Source of the DNA: Nitrospirota bacterium
Lineage (GTDB): Bacteria; Nitrospirota; Thermodesulfovibrionia; Thermodesulfovibrionales; Magnetobacteriaceae
Assembly: GCA_015233485.1 (NCBI GenBank)
Contig: JADFXO010000277.1
Location: 1-5,329 of the forward strand
Length of the DNA stretch: 5,329 bases
Reading direction: 5' to 3'
The stretch's first letter is position 1, and every line of letters begins with the position of its first letter. The notes beneath the pieces are model-generated. The model searched no databases. It worked only from the letters and a program-made list of their open reading frames with translations, and was not told the origin of the DNA. Positions 1-5,329 of this stretch are shown here, piece after piece. The position numbers were made by a program, and so were the translations under genes.

Positions 1-1629
1 TAACACCGGCCATGTTACCCAGTAACCGGTAAAGTCGTATCTCTCGAGGTACACCGAACCCGGTATTACTATGTCGGCAAGATCTGCGGTTTCACTCATA
101 TATATATCGTTAACCACCACGTACTCAAGCTTTTTGATGAAATCGATGTTCTTCTTTGTATTGGGTACAGACATGACAAAGTTCTGAAATACAAATACGC
201 CCGCTTTGGGCACGCCTGAGCCGGGGGTGGTCTCTTTACCGCTTAGCACCACATCCCTCGTCTCTATGTAAATCCCTGAGCCATGGCCAAGTATGTATTT
301 GCTCCCTTTGCCATCCACTCTTGGCTTTTTCAGTGAGGGCAAATCAACTTCAAGGTCGTGATGTTTATTCCCTTTCTTACTCGGCTGCATCATTGTGCCC
401 GGTTTGTCTATCATGCCAAGCAAGGCAGGAAGAGCTGTGATGGCATACCCGCCGAGAGAGGCGTTTGTATGGTGCCCGGGACCGCTCCATGTGTCAATGA
501 CGACAGGTTTTCCAGCCCTGGCAAGCTCACCAATCTCTGTGGCGATTCTCTCTATATTTTTTGCCGGAATACTGGTTATCTTCTGTGCCCATTCAGGGGT
601 TTTATCCGAGACGTATTTCGAATACTCGTCAAAACCAACACACCACTCTGTGATAAAGGCTTTGTTGACAAGGTCTTTTTTTATCAACACGTGGCCTATA
701 GCCAGGGCAAAGGCGCCATCGGTGCCGGGCCTTATGGGTACCCATTCATCGGATTTAGCCGCTGTCTCGTTATACAGGGGATCCACATAGACCAGTCTGG
801 CTCCCTTTGCCCTTCCTCTGTTCATTATACCCGGCAGATGTATGAACTTCGTTGCGGCCAGGAAATTCCATCCAAACACCAGAGAATAGGAGGTATCCTC
901 GAAATCCGCAAGGGGACGCTCATCCCCCATCACAAGCTTAAACGACGCCTTCCTTGCCACATCACAAAGGTTGGAATGGTTGTGATAGTTCGGAGTCCCG
1001 TACATCTTGCATAAATCCGACTGAATATGGGTGAAGCTGTGGTCTTCGCCAAACCATGCAAGGCTTTCAGGACCGTACTTATCTTTAATTTTTTGGAGCT
1101 TTCCAGCGACCTGTGTTATCGCCTCATCCCACGAAATCGCCTTCCACTTGCCGCTGCCTCTCTCTCCAACCCTCACCATAGGGCTCTTCAGCCTGTCCGG
1201 ATCATATAGAGTCCTCAATCCCGAATTTCCCTTTGAGCAAATCCGGCCGGCTGCGTCCTTGTCATTGTACATTGAGGCAAGTTCGCTCAAAGCTTTTTCG
1301 TAATTTCCTGATATGTTGGCGATGTTGTTTGGATTGGCTATTCCCTCAATCTTCACCGCCCTGCCGTTTACAACCTTCACCTTTATACCGGACTGGCCAC
1401 CGCACATGTTGCAGTTGCTGTATATCCATTCACCGTCTTTGAGGTGTTTCTCCTGTGCGTCGGCCTCCCTGAAAAGACCGAGTTTGTCATCCCAGAAAAG
1501 ACCACTGGCAATAGCCGCACCGGCAATAGCCGATGACCATTTAAGAAAAGACCTTCTTGTAAATTCCTTACCTGTAACCTTTTCAAAAATACCTTTTTCC
1601 TCATCTGCTATATGTTTCTTTTTGCTCAT
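1..1629 (-). CDS. Tat-exported molybdopterin oxidoreductase catalytic subunit, PsrA/PhsA-like (3' end outside window)
   Basis: Reading the minus strand from ATG at 1629 gives 543 uninterrupted codons to the window edge; the C-terminal part, including the usual dinucleotide-binding domain, lies outside. A GAGGAG ribosome site about 8 bases upstream supports this start. Residues 24-30 (TRRSFLK) plus a hydrophobic stretch to about 45 form a twin-arginine signal, with likely cleavage near ADA at 56-58, so the enzyme acts in the periplasm. An iron-sulfur motif follows at C73, C76 and C131 (CSKG), but the expected third cysteine is Ser80. C222, in HSNLCDVAR, is the probable molybdenum ligand. Family signatures continue with RPGTDGAFALAI (300-311), GPGHHTN (383-389) and ETADLADIVIPG (513-524). 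These place it in the DMSO reductase superfamily near polysulfide/thiosulfate reductase catalytic chains; arsenate or another oxyanion reductase is possible. It follows the triheme cytochrome gene after 12 bases and is probably cotranscribed with it. The substrate is not determinable here. Confidence 0.93.
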   Translation of the reverse strand, partial: MSKKKHIADEEKGIFEKVTGKEFTRRSFLKWSSAIAGAAIASGLFWDDKLGLFREADAQEKHLKDGEWIYSNCNMCGGQSGIKVKVVNGRAVKIEGIANPNNIANISGNYEKALSELASMYNDKDAAGRICSKGNSGLRTLYDPDRLKSPMVRVGERGSGKWKAISWDEAITQVAGKLQKIKDKYGPESLAWFGEDHSFTHIQSDLCKMYGTPNYHNHSNLCDVARKASFKLVMGDERPLADFEDTSYSLVFGWNFLAATKFIHLPGIMNRGRAKGARLVYVDPLYNETAAKSDEWVPIRPGTDGAFALAIGHVLIKKDLVNKAFITEWCVGFDEYSKYVSDKTPEWAQKITSIPAKNIERIATEIGELARAGKPVVIDTWSGPGHHTNASLGGYAITALPALLGMIDKPGTMMQPSKKGNKHHDLEVDLPSLKKPRVDGKGSKYILGHGSGIYIETRDVVLSGKETTPGSGVPKAGVFVFQNFVMSVPNTKKNIDFIKKLEYVVVNDIYMSETADLADIVIPGSVYLERYDFTGYWVTWPVL

Positions 1630-1641
1630 ATAATCACTCCT

Positions 1642-1995
1642 CTACTGTGTATATAAGACTTTTGCGCCTTCCATGCCACCACTGTGGCATCCGTTACAAA
1701 GCTGCGGGTCAACCTGTTTCCTCAATGCTGCAGCTGAACCGTCCCTCAAATCGACTGATTGATGGCAATCCGCGCAATTCTTCGGCGTTGCGAGCTTTGA
1801 TTCAAGGTGTAATCTGTGATAGGTTTTGATCTTCTTGTTTAACGTGACATCCTTCATGATATTACCGTGGCAAGCCAGGCACTCTTTAGTGCTCAATTTT
1901 CCCACATCCTTGTGCAGGTCTATAAGGTTTTTCTCAGATGCCGCCACAACCGACGCAAATAATAAAACCAAACAAACAGCTAAGACTTTTTTCAT
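1642..1995 (-). CDS. Periplasmic triheme cytochrome c
   Basis: A 117-residue protein with ATG at 1995 preceded by a strong GGAGG site. Residues 1-19 are a Sec signal peptide with likely cleavage after VAA (17-19). Three CxxCH heme-binding motifs are visible: CLACH (39-43), CADCH (74-78) and CNGCH (100-104). Apart from the three motif histidines, the protein has exactly three more, H28, H60 and H63, enough for each heme to be bis-histidine ligated; this pairing is inferred. It is the first gene of the minus-strand operon and ends 12 bases before the molybdopterin oxidoreductase starts, so it is the likely electron partner of that enzyme, either linking it to a quinol-oxidising membrane complex or accepting electrons from it. 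I do not recognise a named family beyond small multiheme (c7/c3-like) cytochromes. Expression probably comes from the sigma-54 type promoter at 2044-2059. Confidence 0.95.
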   Translation of the reverse strand: MKKVLAVCLVLLFASVVAASEKNLIDLHKDVGKLSTKECLACHGNIMKDVTLNKKIKTYHRLHLESKLATPKNCADCHQSVDLRDGSAAALRKQVDPQLCNGCHSGGMEGAKVLYTQ

Positions 1996-2043
1996 TACTC
2001 CCTCCTTTCGTTTGAATATGCAGTTTCTCTATTCTTAAAACAT

Positions 2044-2059
2044 TGCAAGTTTCTTGCCA
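2044..2059 (-). promoter_or_regulatory. Sigma-54 (-24/-12) promoter of the cytochrome/Mo-oxidoreductase operon
   Basis: On the minus strand the sequence is TGGCAAGAAACTTGCA. It matches the sigma-54 consensus TGGCACG-N4-TTGCW at every fixed position except one (A for C at the sixth base), with correct spacing between the GG and GC elements. Transcription would start near 2033, about 38 bases before the cytochrome ATG. Such promoters need an ATP-dependent enhancer-binding protein bound upstream, and two matching dyads sit at about -75 and -163. The match also contains a small inverted repeat (GCAAG/CTTGC), so a repressor site is a less likely reading. Confidence 0.78.
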
Positions 2060-2100
2060 GTTCTAACTTATCGAAATTAAAGGAGAAATTTTCAACCAAT

Positions 2101-2116
2101 GTTACGAAAAGGTAAC
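2101..2116. promoter_or_regulatory. Operator/enhancer dyad 1 (GTTAC-N6-GTAAC)
   Basis: A perfect 5-base inverted repeat with a 6-base spacer, followed by GC. Its centre is about 75 bases upstream of the predicted sigma-54 transcription start. The same dyad with different spacer bases recurs at 2189-2204, which argues for a protein-binding site rather than chance. The likely ligand is a sigma-54 enhancer-binding protein; a CRP/FNR-family dimer also uses two 5-base arms 6 bases apart. The identity of the regulator is not visible. Confidence 0.6.
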
Positions 2117-2188
2117 GCCTAAAAAAATAAAATATTGTAACTACGTGATATATAATGGAATAACGCTGATATGCTAAAAAGATGTGTT

Positions 2189-2204
2189 GTTACAGATGCG
2201 TAAC
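2189..2204. promoter_or_regulatory. Operator/enhancer dyad 2 (GTTAC-N6-GTAAC)
   Basis: The second copy of the dyad has the same arms, the same 6-base spacing and the same trailing GC as the copy at 2101-2116. The centres are 88 bases apart. Only the arms and the trailing GC are conserved, while the spacer differs (AGATGC versus GAAAAG). Isolated half-sites lie between the two copies: GTAAC at 2137-2141 and TAACGC at 2161-2166. Its centre is about 163 bases upstream of the predicted start, within the usual range for sigma-54 activator sites. Confidence 0.6.
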
Positions 2205-2243
2205 GCTTTAATTTATGTAGCCGTGAATTATTACAATGGGGCT

Positions 2244-2296
2244 AAAAAAAATAACTTATCACAACATCAATACATCTTGATATTATGATAAGTTAT
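2244..2296 (-). terminator. Possible intrinsic terminator on the minus strand
   Basis: Read on the minus strand, the palindrome at 2251-2296 is followed at once by a run of eight Ts (including the last stem base), the layout of a rho-independent terminator. The stem is AT-rich and no minus-strand gene lies immediately to the right. If real, it would stop antisense transcription from entering the cytochrome operon's control region. The plus strand has no T run after the hairpin, so it is not bidirectional. Confidence 0.35.
2251..2296. repeat. 46-base near-perfect palindrome
   Basis: The outer arms ATAACTTATCA (2251-2261) and TGATAAGTTAT (2286-2296) are exact reverse complements over 11 bases. 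Continuing inward around the same centre there is a mismatch, two pairs, another mismatch, then ATCAA (2266-2270) pairing with TTGAT (2277-2281), leaving a 6-base loop. That makes 18 of 20 possible pairs. It could be a transcript hairpin, a large operator for a dimeric repressor acting on the plus-strand genes, or the remnant of a small mobile element. No second copy is present in the window. Confidence 0.85.
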
Positions 2297-2331
2297 ATGC
2301 TACACTTGAAATAAAGCAGGAAACTAATAAA

Positions 2332-2502
2332 ATGCAGATAAACAATGATTTTCTAAAAAACGGAGAAATGTGTGAGATCTAAGTTTACGGTAAAAGCGTT
2401 TTTCTCTTAAAAAACATAGACGGAAAGTATTATGGAGGAGGATACGTCTGTCCACATCTTAAGTGTAAACTCCATCGTGGCTCACTAAAAACAACCACAT
2501 AA
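2332..2502 (+). pseudogene. Decayed Rieske-type [2Fe-2S] ferredoxin gene
   Basis: From ATG at 2332, with AGGA 10 bases upstream, the frame reads DFLKNGEMCEI, then a TAA stop at 2380-2382. It continues in the same frame as VYGKSVFLLKNIDGKYYGGG and YVCPHLKCKLHRGSL, ending at TAA 2500. The order GE, VYGKSV, DGKYY, CPH, then a late G-x-L matches the first half of Rieske ferredoxins and NirD-like proteins, where CxH supplies the first pair of cluster ligands. The second CxxH motif, normally some 15-20 residues later, is missing: the frame stops after seven more residues and I find no continuation in another frame before 2538. CKLH lies too close to CPH to be the normal second motif. One substitution (TAA from AAA, Lys) would remove the first stop. 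The gene therefore looks both interrupted and 3'-truncated. The family call rests on a short region, so it is moderate. Confidence 0.62.
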
Positions 2503-2537
2503 TAATGAAAAATTATCTTTATGTTTAAGGAGGCAGC

Positions 2538-3398
2538 ATGCGCAGGTTTTCATTAGTTGAATTTTCAGTTGTACATCCACGGTTTATCGTGTTTGCAGTT
2601 ATTGCGATTACAACGCTATTTATGACTCAGTTTCCTAAGATGAGGACAGACACTAACCCCAAAAACATGCTTCCAAAGACGTCGGATGTAAGAGTATGGA
2701 ATGACAAAGTGGAGAAAACCTTCGGATTATACGAAGATATGATCGTTTTGGGAATAAAAAACGAAAATGGCATTATTAATAAAGAAACCCTTGGCAAGAT
2801 ACTAAAAATAACCGATGAGATTTTGAGAATAAAAGGTGTAGCCGCAAGGGATGTAAACAGCTTCAAAACCATTATCAATGTAACCGAAAAATCAGACACT
2901 TTGAGCGTTGCTCCTCTTATGTATGAAGCACCAAAAACAGAAGAAGAACTTGCAAGCCTCAAAAAGATGCTTTCAGAAAATCCACTTTTTATCAACCGTG
3001 TAATTTCAAGAGATGAAAAAACCACTGCTATCTACGTTCCCCTTGAGAAAGGTGCAAACGGCAAAGAAATATCGGATAAGATTCTGGATATAGTGAAAAA
3101 AGAAAGTGGCCAGGAGAAATACTATATTGTGGGCGACCCGGTGGCTCGTGACAGTTTCGGTGCTGAGATGTTCAAACTGATGGGGTTATTTTCTCCTGTA
3201 GCTGGCATAATAATGTTTATTTTCTCCTACGTTATGTTTAGGAGCGTTCTCATTTCTATATTTATTATGGTACCGGCAATGGTTATCATAGTATGGAGTA
3301 TGGGATTGCTTATATCTATGAGATACCCAATTCATATTATGAGCTCGATGAGCCCCGTGTTTTTAATGGCAATTGCAAGTGACAGTATACATATATAA
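2538..3398 (+). CDS. RND exporter (HAE3/MMPL type), N-terminal part of a frameshifted gene
   Basis: ATG at 2538 follows a strong AAGGAGG at 2527-2533. The 286 residues form the first third of an inner-membrane, proton-driven RND exporter. TM1 is at about 13-33 and a large periplasmic domain at 34-212 contains the typical early TDTNPKNMLP. TM2 is at 213-234, TM3 at 237-260 and TM4 at 265-286. The frame stops right after SDSIHI, in the middle of the conserved TM4 motif where Asp282 is the likely proton-relay residue. The sequence then continues as YNEYYFRYHE in another frame, which is what family members have at this point. This part and 3394-4869 are therefore one gene of about 777 residues, normal for the family. 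As it stands the piece has only four membrane segments and is probably not functional alone, unless the shift is a sequencing error or is bypassed during translation. Confidence 0.88.
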   Translation: MRRFSLVEFSVVHPRFIVFAVIAITTLFMTQFPKMRTDTNPKNMLPKTSDVRVWNDKVEKTFGLYEDMIVLGIKNENGIINKETLGKILKITDEILRIKGVAARDVNSFKTIINVTEKSDTLSVAPLMYEAPKTEEELASLKKMLSENPLFINRVISRDEKTTAIYVPLEKGANGKEISDKILDIVKKESGQEKYYIVGDPVARDSFGAEMFKLMGLFSPVAGIIMFIFSYVMFRSVLISIFIMVPAMVIIVWSMGLLISMRYPIHIMSSMSPVFLMAIASDSIHI

Positions 3399-3399
3399 T
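3387..3399 (+). other. Frameshift site inside the RND exporter gene
   Basis: The upstream frame reads GAC AGT ATA CAT ATA then TAA TGA. The downstream frame resumes with TAT AAT GAG. The protein joins smoothly (SDSIHI then YNEYY) if two bases (AT or TA) are restored in the alternating ATATATA run, so a 2-base deletion by slippage, or an equivalent read error, is the simplest explanation. Skipping one base would also restore the frame but would lose the Tyr. The run is short for a phase-variable tract. Confidence 0.8.
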
Positions 3400-4869
3400 G
3401 AGTATTATTTCAGATACCATGAAATAAAGGATAGAAAAACAGCCATTATAGAGACAATGAAAGTTGTTGGGAACCCCTTGATTTATACCGACATAACAAC
3501 TGCGGTTGGTTTTGCATCTCTTTTAATTGCAAACATAATCCCAATAAAAGTCTTCGGGTTGGGGATTGCCTTTGGGACAGCCTCGTTGTTGCTTCTGAGT
3601 TTCACCCTTATTCCCGCGTTAATGACGTTTGTTAGAGTCGAAAAAATTGCAAGAGCATCGGATAGGGAAGATGACAATATAAACAGGGTGTCAGTTTTTC
3701 TCAGGAAACTCGGCGGTATCGGAGCCTATAGACCAAAAGCTACGGCACTCTTAGGGTGTGCGATTCTTATTATTTCTCTTATTGGAATTAAACATTTGGT
3801 GATTAACAACAACCTGGTAGATTGGTTTAAGTATGGTAGTAAAATAAGGACCGCCGATAGGGTGTTAAATAGCTCACTTGGCGGCACCTCTCTCGGATAC
3901 ATTGCGGCAATCGCGCAAGAAGAGGAATTCATTAAAACTCCGGAGGCAATGAAATACATAGAAGGTCTGCAAAGGTATCTCGAAAAACTACCGGTTGTCG
4001 GGAAAACATTTTCTGTTGTGGACTACGTAAAGAGGATAAACCGTGTTCTTCATAGTGACAATCCAATTTTTGATTCTGTGCCGGAAACGAAGGAGGCAAT
4101 AGGGCAATATCTTTTTTTGTTCGGTATGTCTGCAAAGCCATCCGATTTAGATAATGTCATTGACTCTTCTTCTAAAATGGCTAATATATGGATTCAGCTT
4201 AAAACATGGGATGCACGTGCTATGCGAGATGTTTTAAATGCAGTGGCTGAATATAAGAAGAAGAGTACATTCCCATTGGAATTACAACCTGCCGGAATAG
4301 CTTATTTTAATCTCGTCTGGAATAACGAGGTCTTATGGTATATGATCAAGGGTTTTATCTTTGCATTAATCGCCGTATTTGCAATTCTTATATTTAACTT
4401 TCGTTCTGTCAAGTGGGCTATTATCAGTTATATACCACTTCTTTTTACTATGCTGATTATTTATGGAGCCGTAGGTTTTATTGGCAAGGATTTTGACATG
4501 CCAACGTCTGCTTTGAGTTGCCTTTCACTTGGTATGGCGGTAGACTTTGGAATACACTTCGTAGCCAGATTCAGACGCAGGTTGTCAGAAAAATTAGAAT
4601 CCGACGGATATAAGGAAAATCCTGATTCAGGGCTTATTACCGATGCCTTACTTTGGACGGCTGCCCGCCCGGGGAAAGGAATATTGCGTAATGCCATACT
4701 TTTTTCCGCCGCCTTTTCAGTTATGCTTTTTGCACCCCTTATACCTTATGTAACAGTAGGTGCATTCATTATGGGTATGATGATGCTTAGTGCGATATTG
4801 TCAATTATATACCTGCCGGCACTGATTACTTTAATGAAAGGATGGCTGTTTAAACAGGAGATTGTTTAA
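3394..4869 (+). CDS. RND exporter (HAE3/MMPL type), C-terminal part of a frameshifted gene
   Basis: This is the continuation of the gene starting at 2538, supplying 491 residues. In restored numbering (added to the 286 upstream residues), TM5 and TM6 lie at about 323-366 and include the family signature TDITTAVGFASLL. TM7 is at 401-419, and the second periplasmic domain at 420-600 opens with NNNLVDWFKYG, typical of HAE3 exporters. TM8 and TM9 are at 601-648. TM10 contains LGMAVDFGIHF, whose Asp670 mirrors Asp282 of the first half, and TM11-TM12 lie at 719-766. The two halves thus keep the internal duplication and both proton-relay aspartates. The frame can be opened at a TTG (3373) or at ATG 3457, but neither has a convincing ribosome site, so independent translation is unlikely. 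The LolA-like gene starts 69 bases downstream on the same strand, suggesting a joint role in moving lipids or hydrophobic compounds across the envelope. Confidence 0.88.
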   Translation, partial: YNEYYFRYHEIKDRKTAIIETMKVVGNPLIYTDITTAVGFASLLIANIIPIKVFGLGIAFGTASLLLLSFTLIPALMTFVRVEKIARASDREDDNINRVSVFLRKLGGIGAYRPKATALLGCAILIISLIGIKHLVINNNLVDWFKYGSKIRTADRVLNSSLGGTSLGYIAAIAQEEEFIKTPEAMKYIEGLQRYLEKLPVVGKTFSVVDYVKRINRVLHSDNPIFDSVPETKEAIGQYLFLFGMSAKPSDLDNVIDSSSKMANIWIQLKTWDARAMRDVLNAVAEYKKKSTFPLELQPAGIAYFNLVWNNEVLWYMIKGFIFALIAVFAILIFNFRSVKWAIISYIPLLFTMLIIYGAVGFIGKDFDMPTSALSCLSLGMAVDFGIHFVARFRRRLSEKLESDGYKENPDSGLITDALLWTAARPGKGILRNAILFSAAFSVMLFAPLIPYVTVGAFIMGMMMLSAILSIIYLPALITLMKGWLFKQEIV

Positions 4870-4938
4870 ACACAGATAGATATTAAGGGTTATCACAAGG
4901 CTATTATTGACATTCAAAAGAAAACAAGGGGGAAAACC

Positions 4939-5329
4939 ATGAAAAAGTATTTAGTTTTTACGATGAGTTTTATTCTGTTATTTGTGTGCAGGGGAGCCTT
5001 TGGAGATGAAGCAAATGAAATAATTAAAAAATCTCAGGGTATCTTCTATTACGCTGGCAATGATTATAAGGCCAAAGTCGTTATGAAACTTATTGGCAAA
5101 GAAGGTAAGGAAAGAGTAAGGGAAATGACTATGCTGAGGAAAAACTATGGCGAAATTGGTGGTGCCCAGAAATTCTTCATATATTTTACCGAACCGGCGG
5201 ATGTAAAGAATATGACATTTATGGTTTACAAATATGCTGACAAAGATGCCGACAGATGGCTTTTTGTTCCTGCATTGAATATGGTAAAGAGAATTGCGGC
5301 TCAGGATAAGACATCAAGTTTTGTTGGGT
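4939..5329 (+). CDS. Outer membrane lipoprotein-sorting (LolA-like) periplasmic protein, 3' end outside window
   Basis: ATG at 4939 is preceded by AAGGGGG with about 6 bases spacing. The 130 visible residues begin with a Sec signal peptide (1-22, likely cleavage after AFG), so the product is periplasmic. Residues 23-130 resemble the LolA-like family (the PF17131 type, annotated as outer membrane lipoprotein-sorting protein). Marks are FYYAGNDYKAKVVMKL near the start of the mature part, KFFIYFTEPADVKNMTF in the middle, and DRWLFVPALNMVKRI (105-119) followed by KTSSFVG at the window edge, where the family usually continues into SDF. Members fold as an open beta-barrel half that holds acyl chains and are often encoded beside MMPL/HAE3 RND exporters, as here. 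It probably receives or hands over the exporter's lipid-like substrate. The reading frame is intact as far as seen, in contrast to the broken exporter gene. Confidence 0.87.
   Translation, partial: MKKYLVFTMSFILLFVCRGAFGDEANEIIKKSQGIFYYAGNDYKAKVVMKLIGKEGKERVREMTMLRKNYGEIGGAQKFFIYFTEPADVKNMTFMVYKYADKDADRWLFVPALNMVKRIAAQDKTSSFVG

Larger units (their letters stand above)
1996..2331. other. Divergent intergenic regulatory region
   Basis: This AT-rich stretch lies between the minus-strand cytochrome operon and the plus-strand Rieske remnant. I see no coding region in it. It contains a -24/-12 promoter for the cytochrome operon, two GTTAC-N6-GTAAC dyads with extra half-sites, and a 46-base palindrome, each listed separately. 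The leader between the predicted transcription start (near 2033) and the cytochrome ATG is about 38 bases and ends in the strong ribosome site. A weaker sigma-70 alternative for the same operon exists at 2067-2095 on the minus strand (TTGAAA, 17-base spacer, GATAAG). Confidence 0.7.

Noticed and set aside
1383..1604. A 73-codon minus-strand open frame
   Set aside because: It is an out-of-frame shadow inside the molybdopterin oxidoreductase gene (which starts at 1629), and its sequence is low-complexity Arg/Val-rich.
358..1633. Several plus-strand open frames of 60-218 codons across the left part
   Set aside because: They lie antisense to the molybdopterin oxidoreductase, whose 543-codon frame carries clear family motifs throughout. 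They show no recognisable domains or ribosome sites.
2067..2095. Sigma-70-like promoter on the minus strand (TTGAAA, 17 bases, GATAAG) upstream of the cytochrome
   Set aside because: The -10 matches only four of six bases, and in an AT-rich region this is weak; the sigma-54 match beside it is far stronger. It is kept only as an alternative.
2306..2333. TTGAAA-N16-TAAAAT promoter-like pair on the plus strand
   Set aside because: The -10 would overlap the Rieske remnant's start codon, and such matches are expected by chance in this AT-rich stretch.
3373..3393. TTG start for a separate downstream exporter protein
   Set aside because: There is no ribosome site, the first seven residues do not match the family, and the upstream frame supplies the conserved TM4 motif up to the shift point.
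2538..4869. Lower GC in parts of the exporter gene than in the respiratory operon, as a sign of transfer
   Set aside because: Two sampled lines of the exporter gave about 33% and 47% GC against 50% in one line of the Mo-enzyme gene. The variation within the gene is too large to support a claim without a full calculation.
1..5329. CRISPR arrays, tRNA or rRNA genes, insertion sequences
   Set aside because: I saw no regularly spaced repeats, no cloverleaf or rRNA-like segments and no transposase coding sequence.

Overview
The window looks like part of the chromosome of an anaerobically respiring Gram-negative bacterium. The evidence is a Tat-exported molybdopterin oxidoreductase, a secreted multiheme cytochrome c, a sigma-54 type promoter, and an RND exporter paired with a LolA-like periplasmic protein. 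Desulfobacterota or Nitrospirota would fit, but nothing in the sequence fixes the taxon.

Left part (1-1995, minus strand): a two-gene respiratory operon cut by the window's left edge. A small triheme cytochrome c (1995 to 1642) is followed after 12 bases by the catalytic subunit of a PsrA/PhsA-like molybdopterin oxidoreductase (1629 to beyond 1). The expected picture is electron transfer in the periplasm between the cytochrome and the Mo enzyme. The substrate (polysulfide, thiosulfate, arsenate or another oxyanion) cannot be told from this window.

Middle (1996-2537): an AT-rich divergent regulatory region. It holds a very good -24/-12 (sigma-54) promoter for the cytochrome operon. Upstream of that lie two copies of the dyad GTTAC-N6-GTAAC-GC, placed where an enhancer-binding protein would sit, with extra half-sites between them. 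Further right is a 46-base near-perfect palindrome, followed on the minus strand by a T run. Then comes a decayed Rieske-type ferredoxin gene on the plus strand, with an in-frame stop and no second cluster-binding motif.

Right part (2538-5329, plus strand): an HAE3/MMPL-type RND exporter of about 777 residues, split into two reading frames by a small shift in an AT-alternating run near 3394. It is followed by the start of an outer-membrane lipoprotein-sorting (LolA-like) protein that runs off the right edge. This pair is a common arrangement for envelope lipid or hydrophobic-compound export.

The points most worth a second look are the sigma-54 promoter with tandem dyads, the large palindrome, the two adjacent broken genes on the plus strand (Rieske and RND), and a serine in place of the third cluster cysteine in the Mo enzyme.
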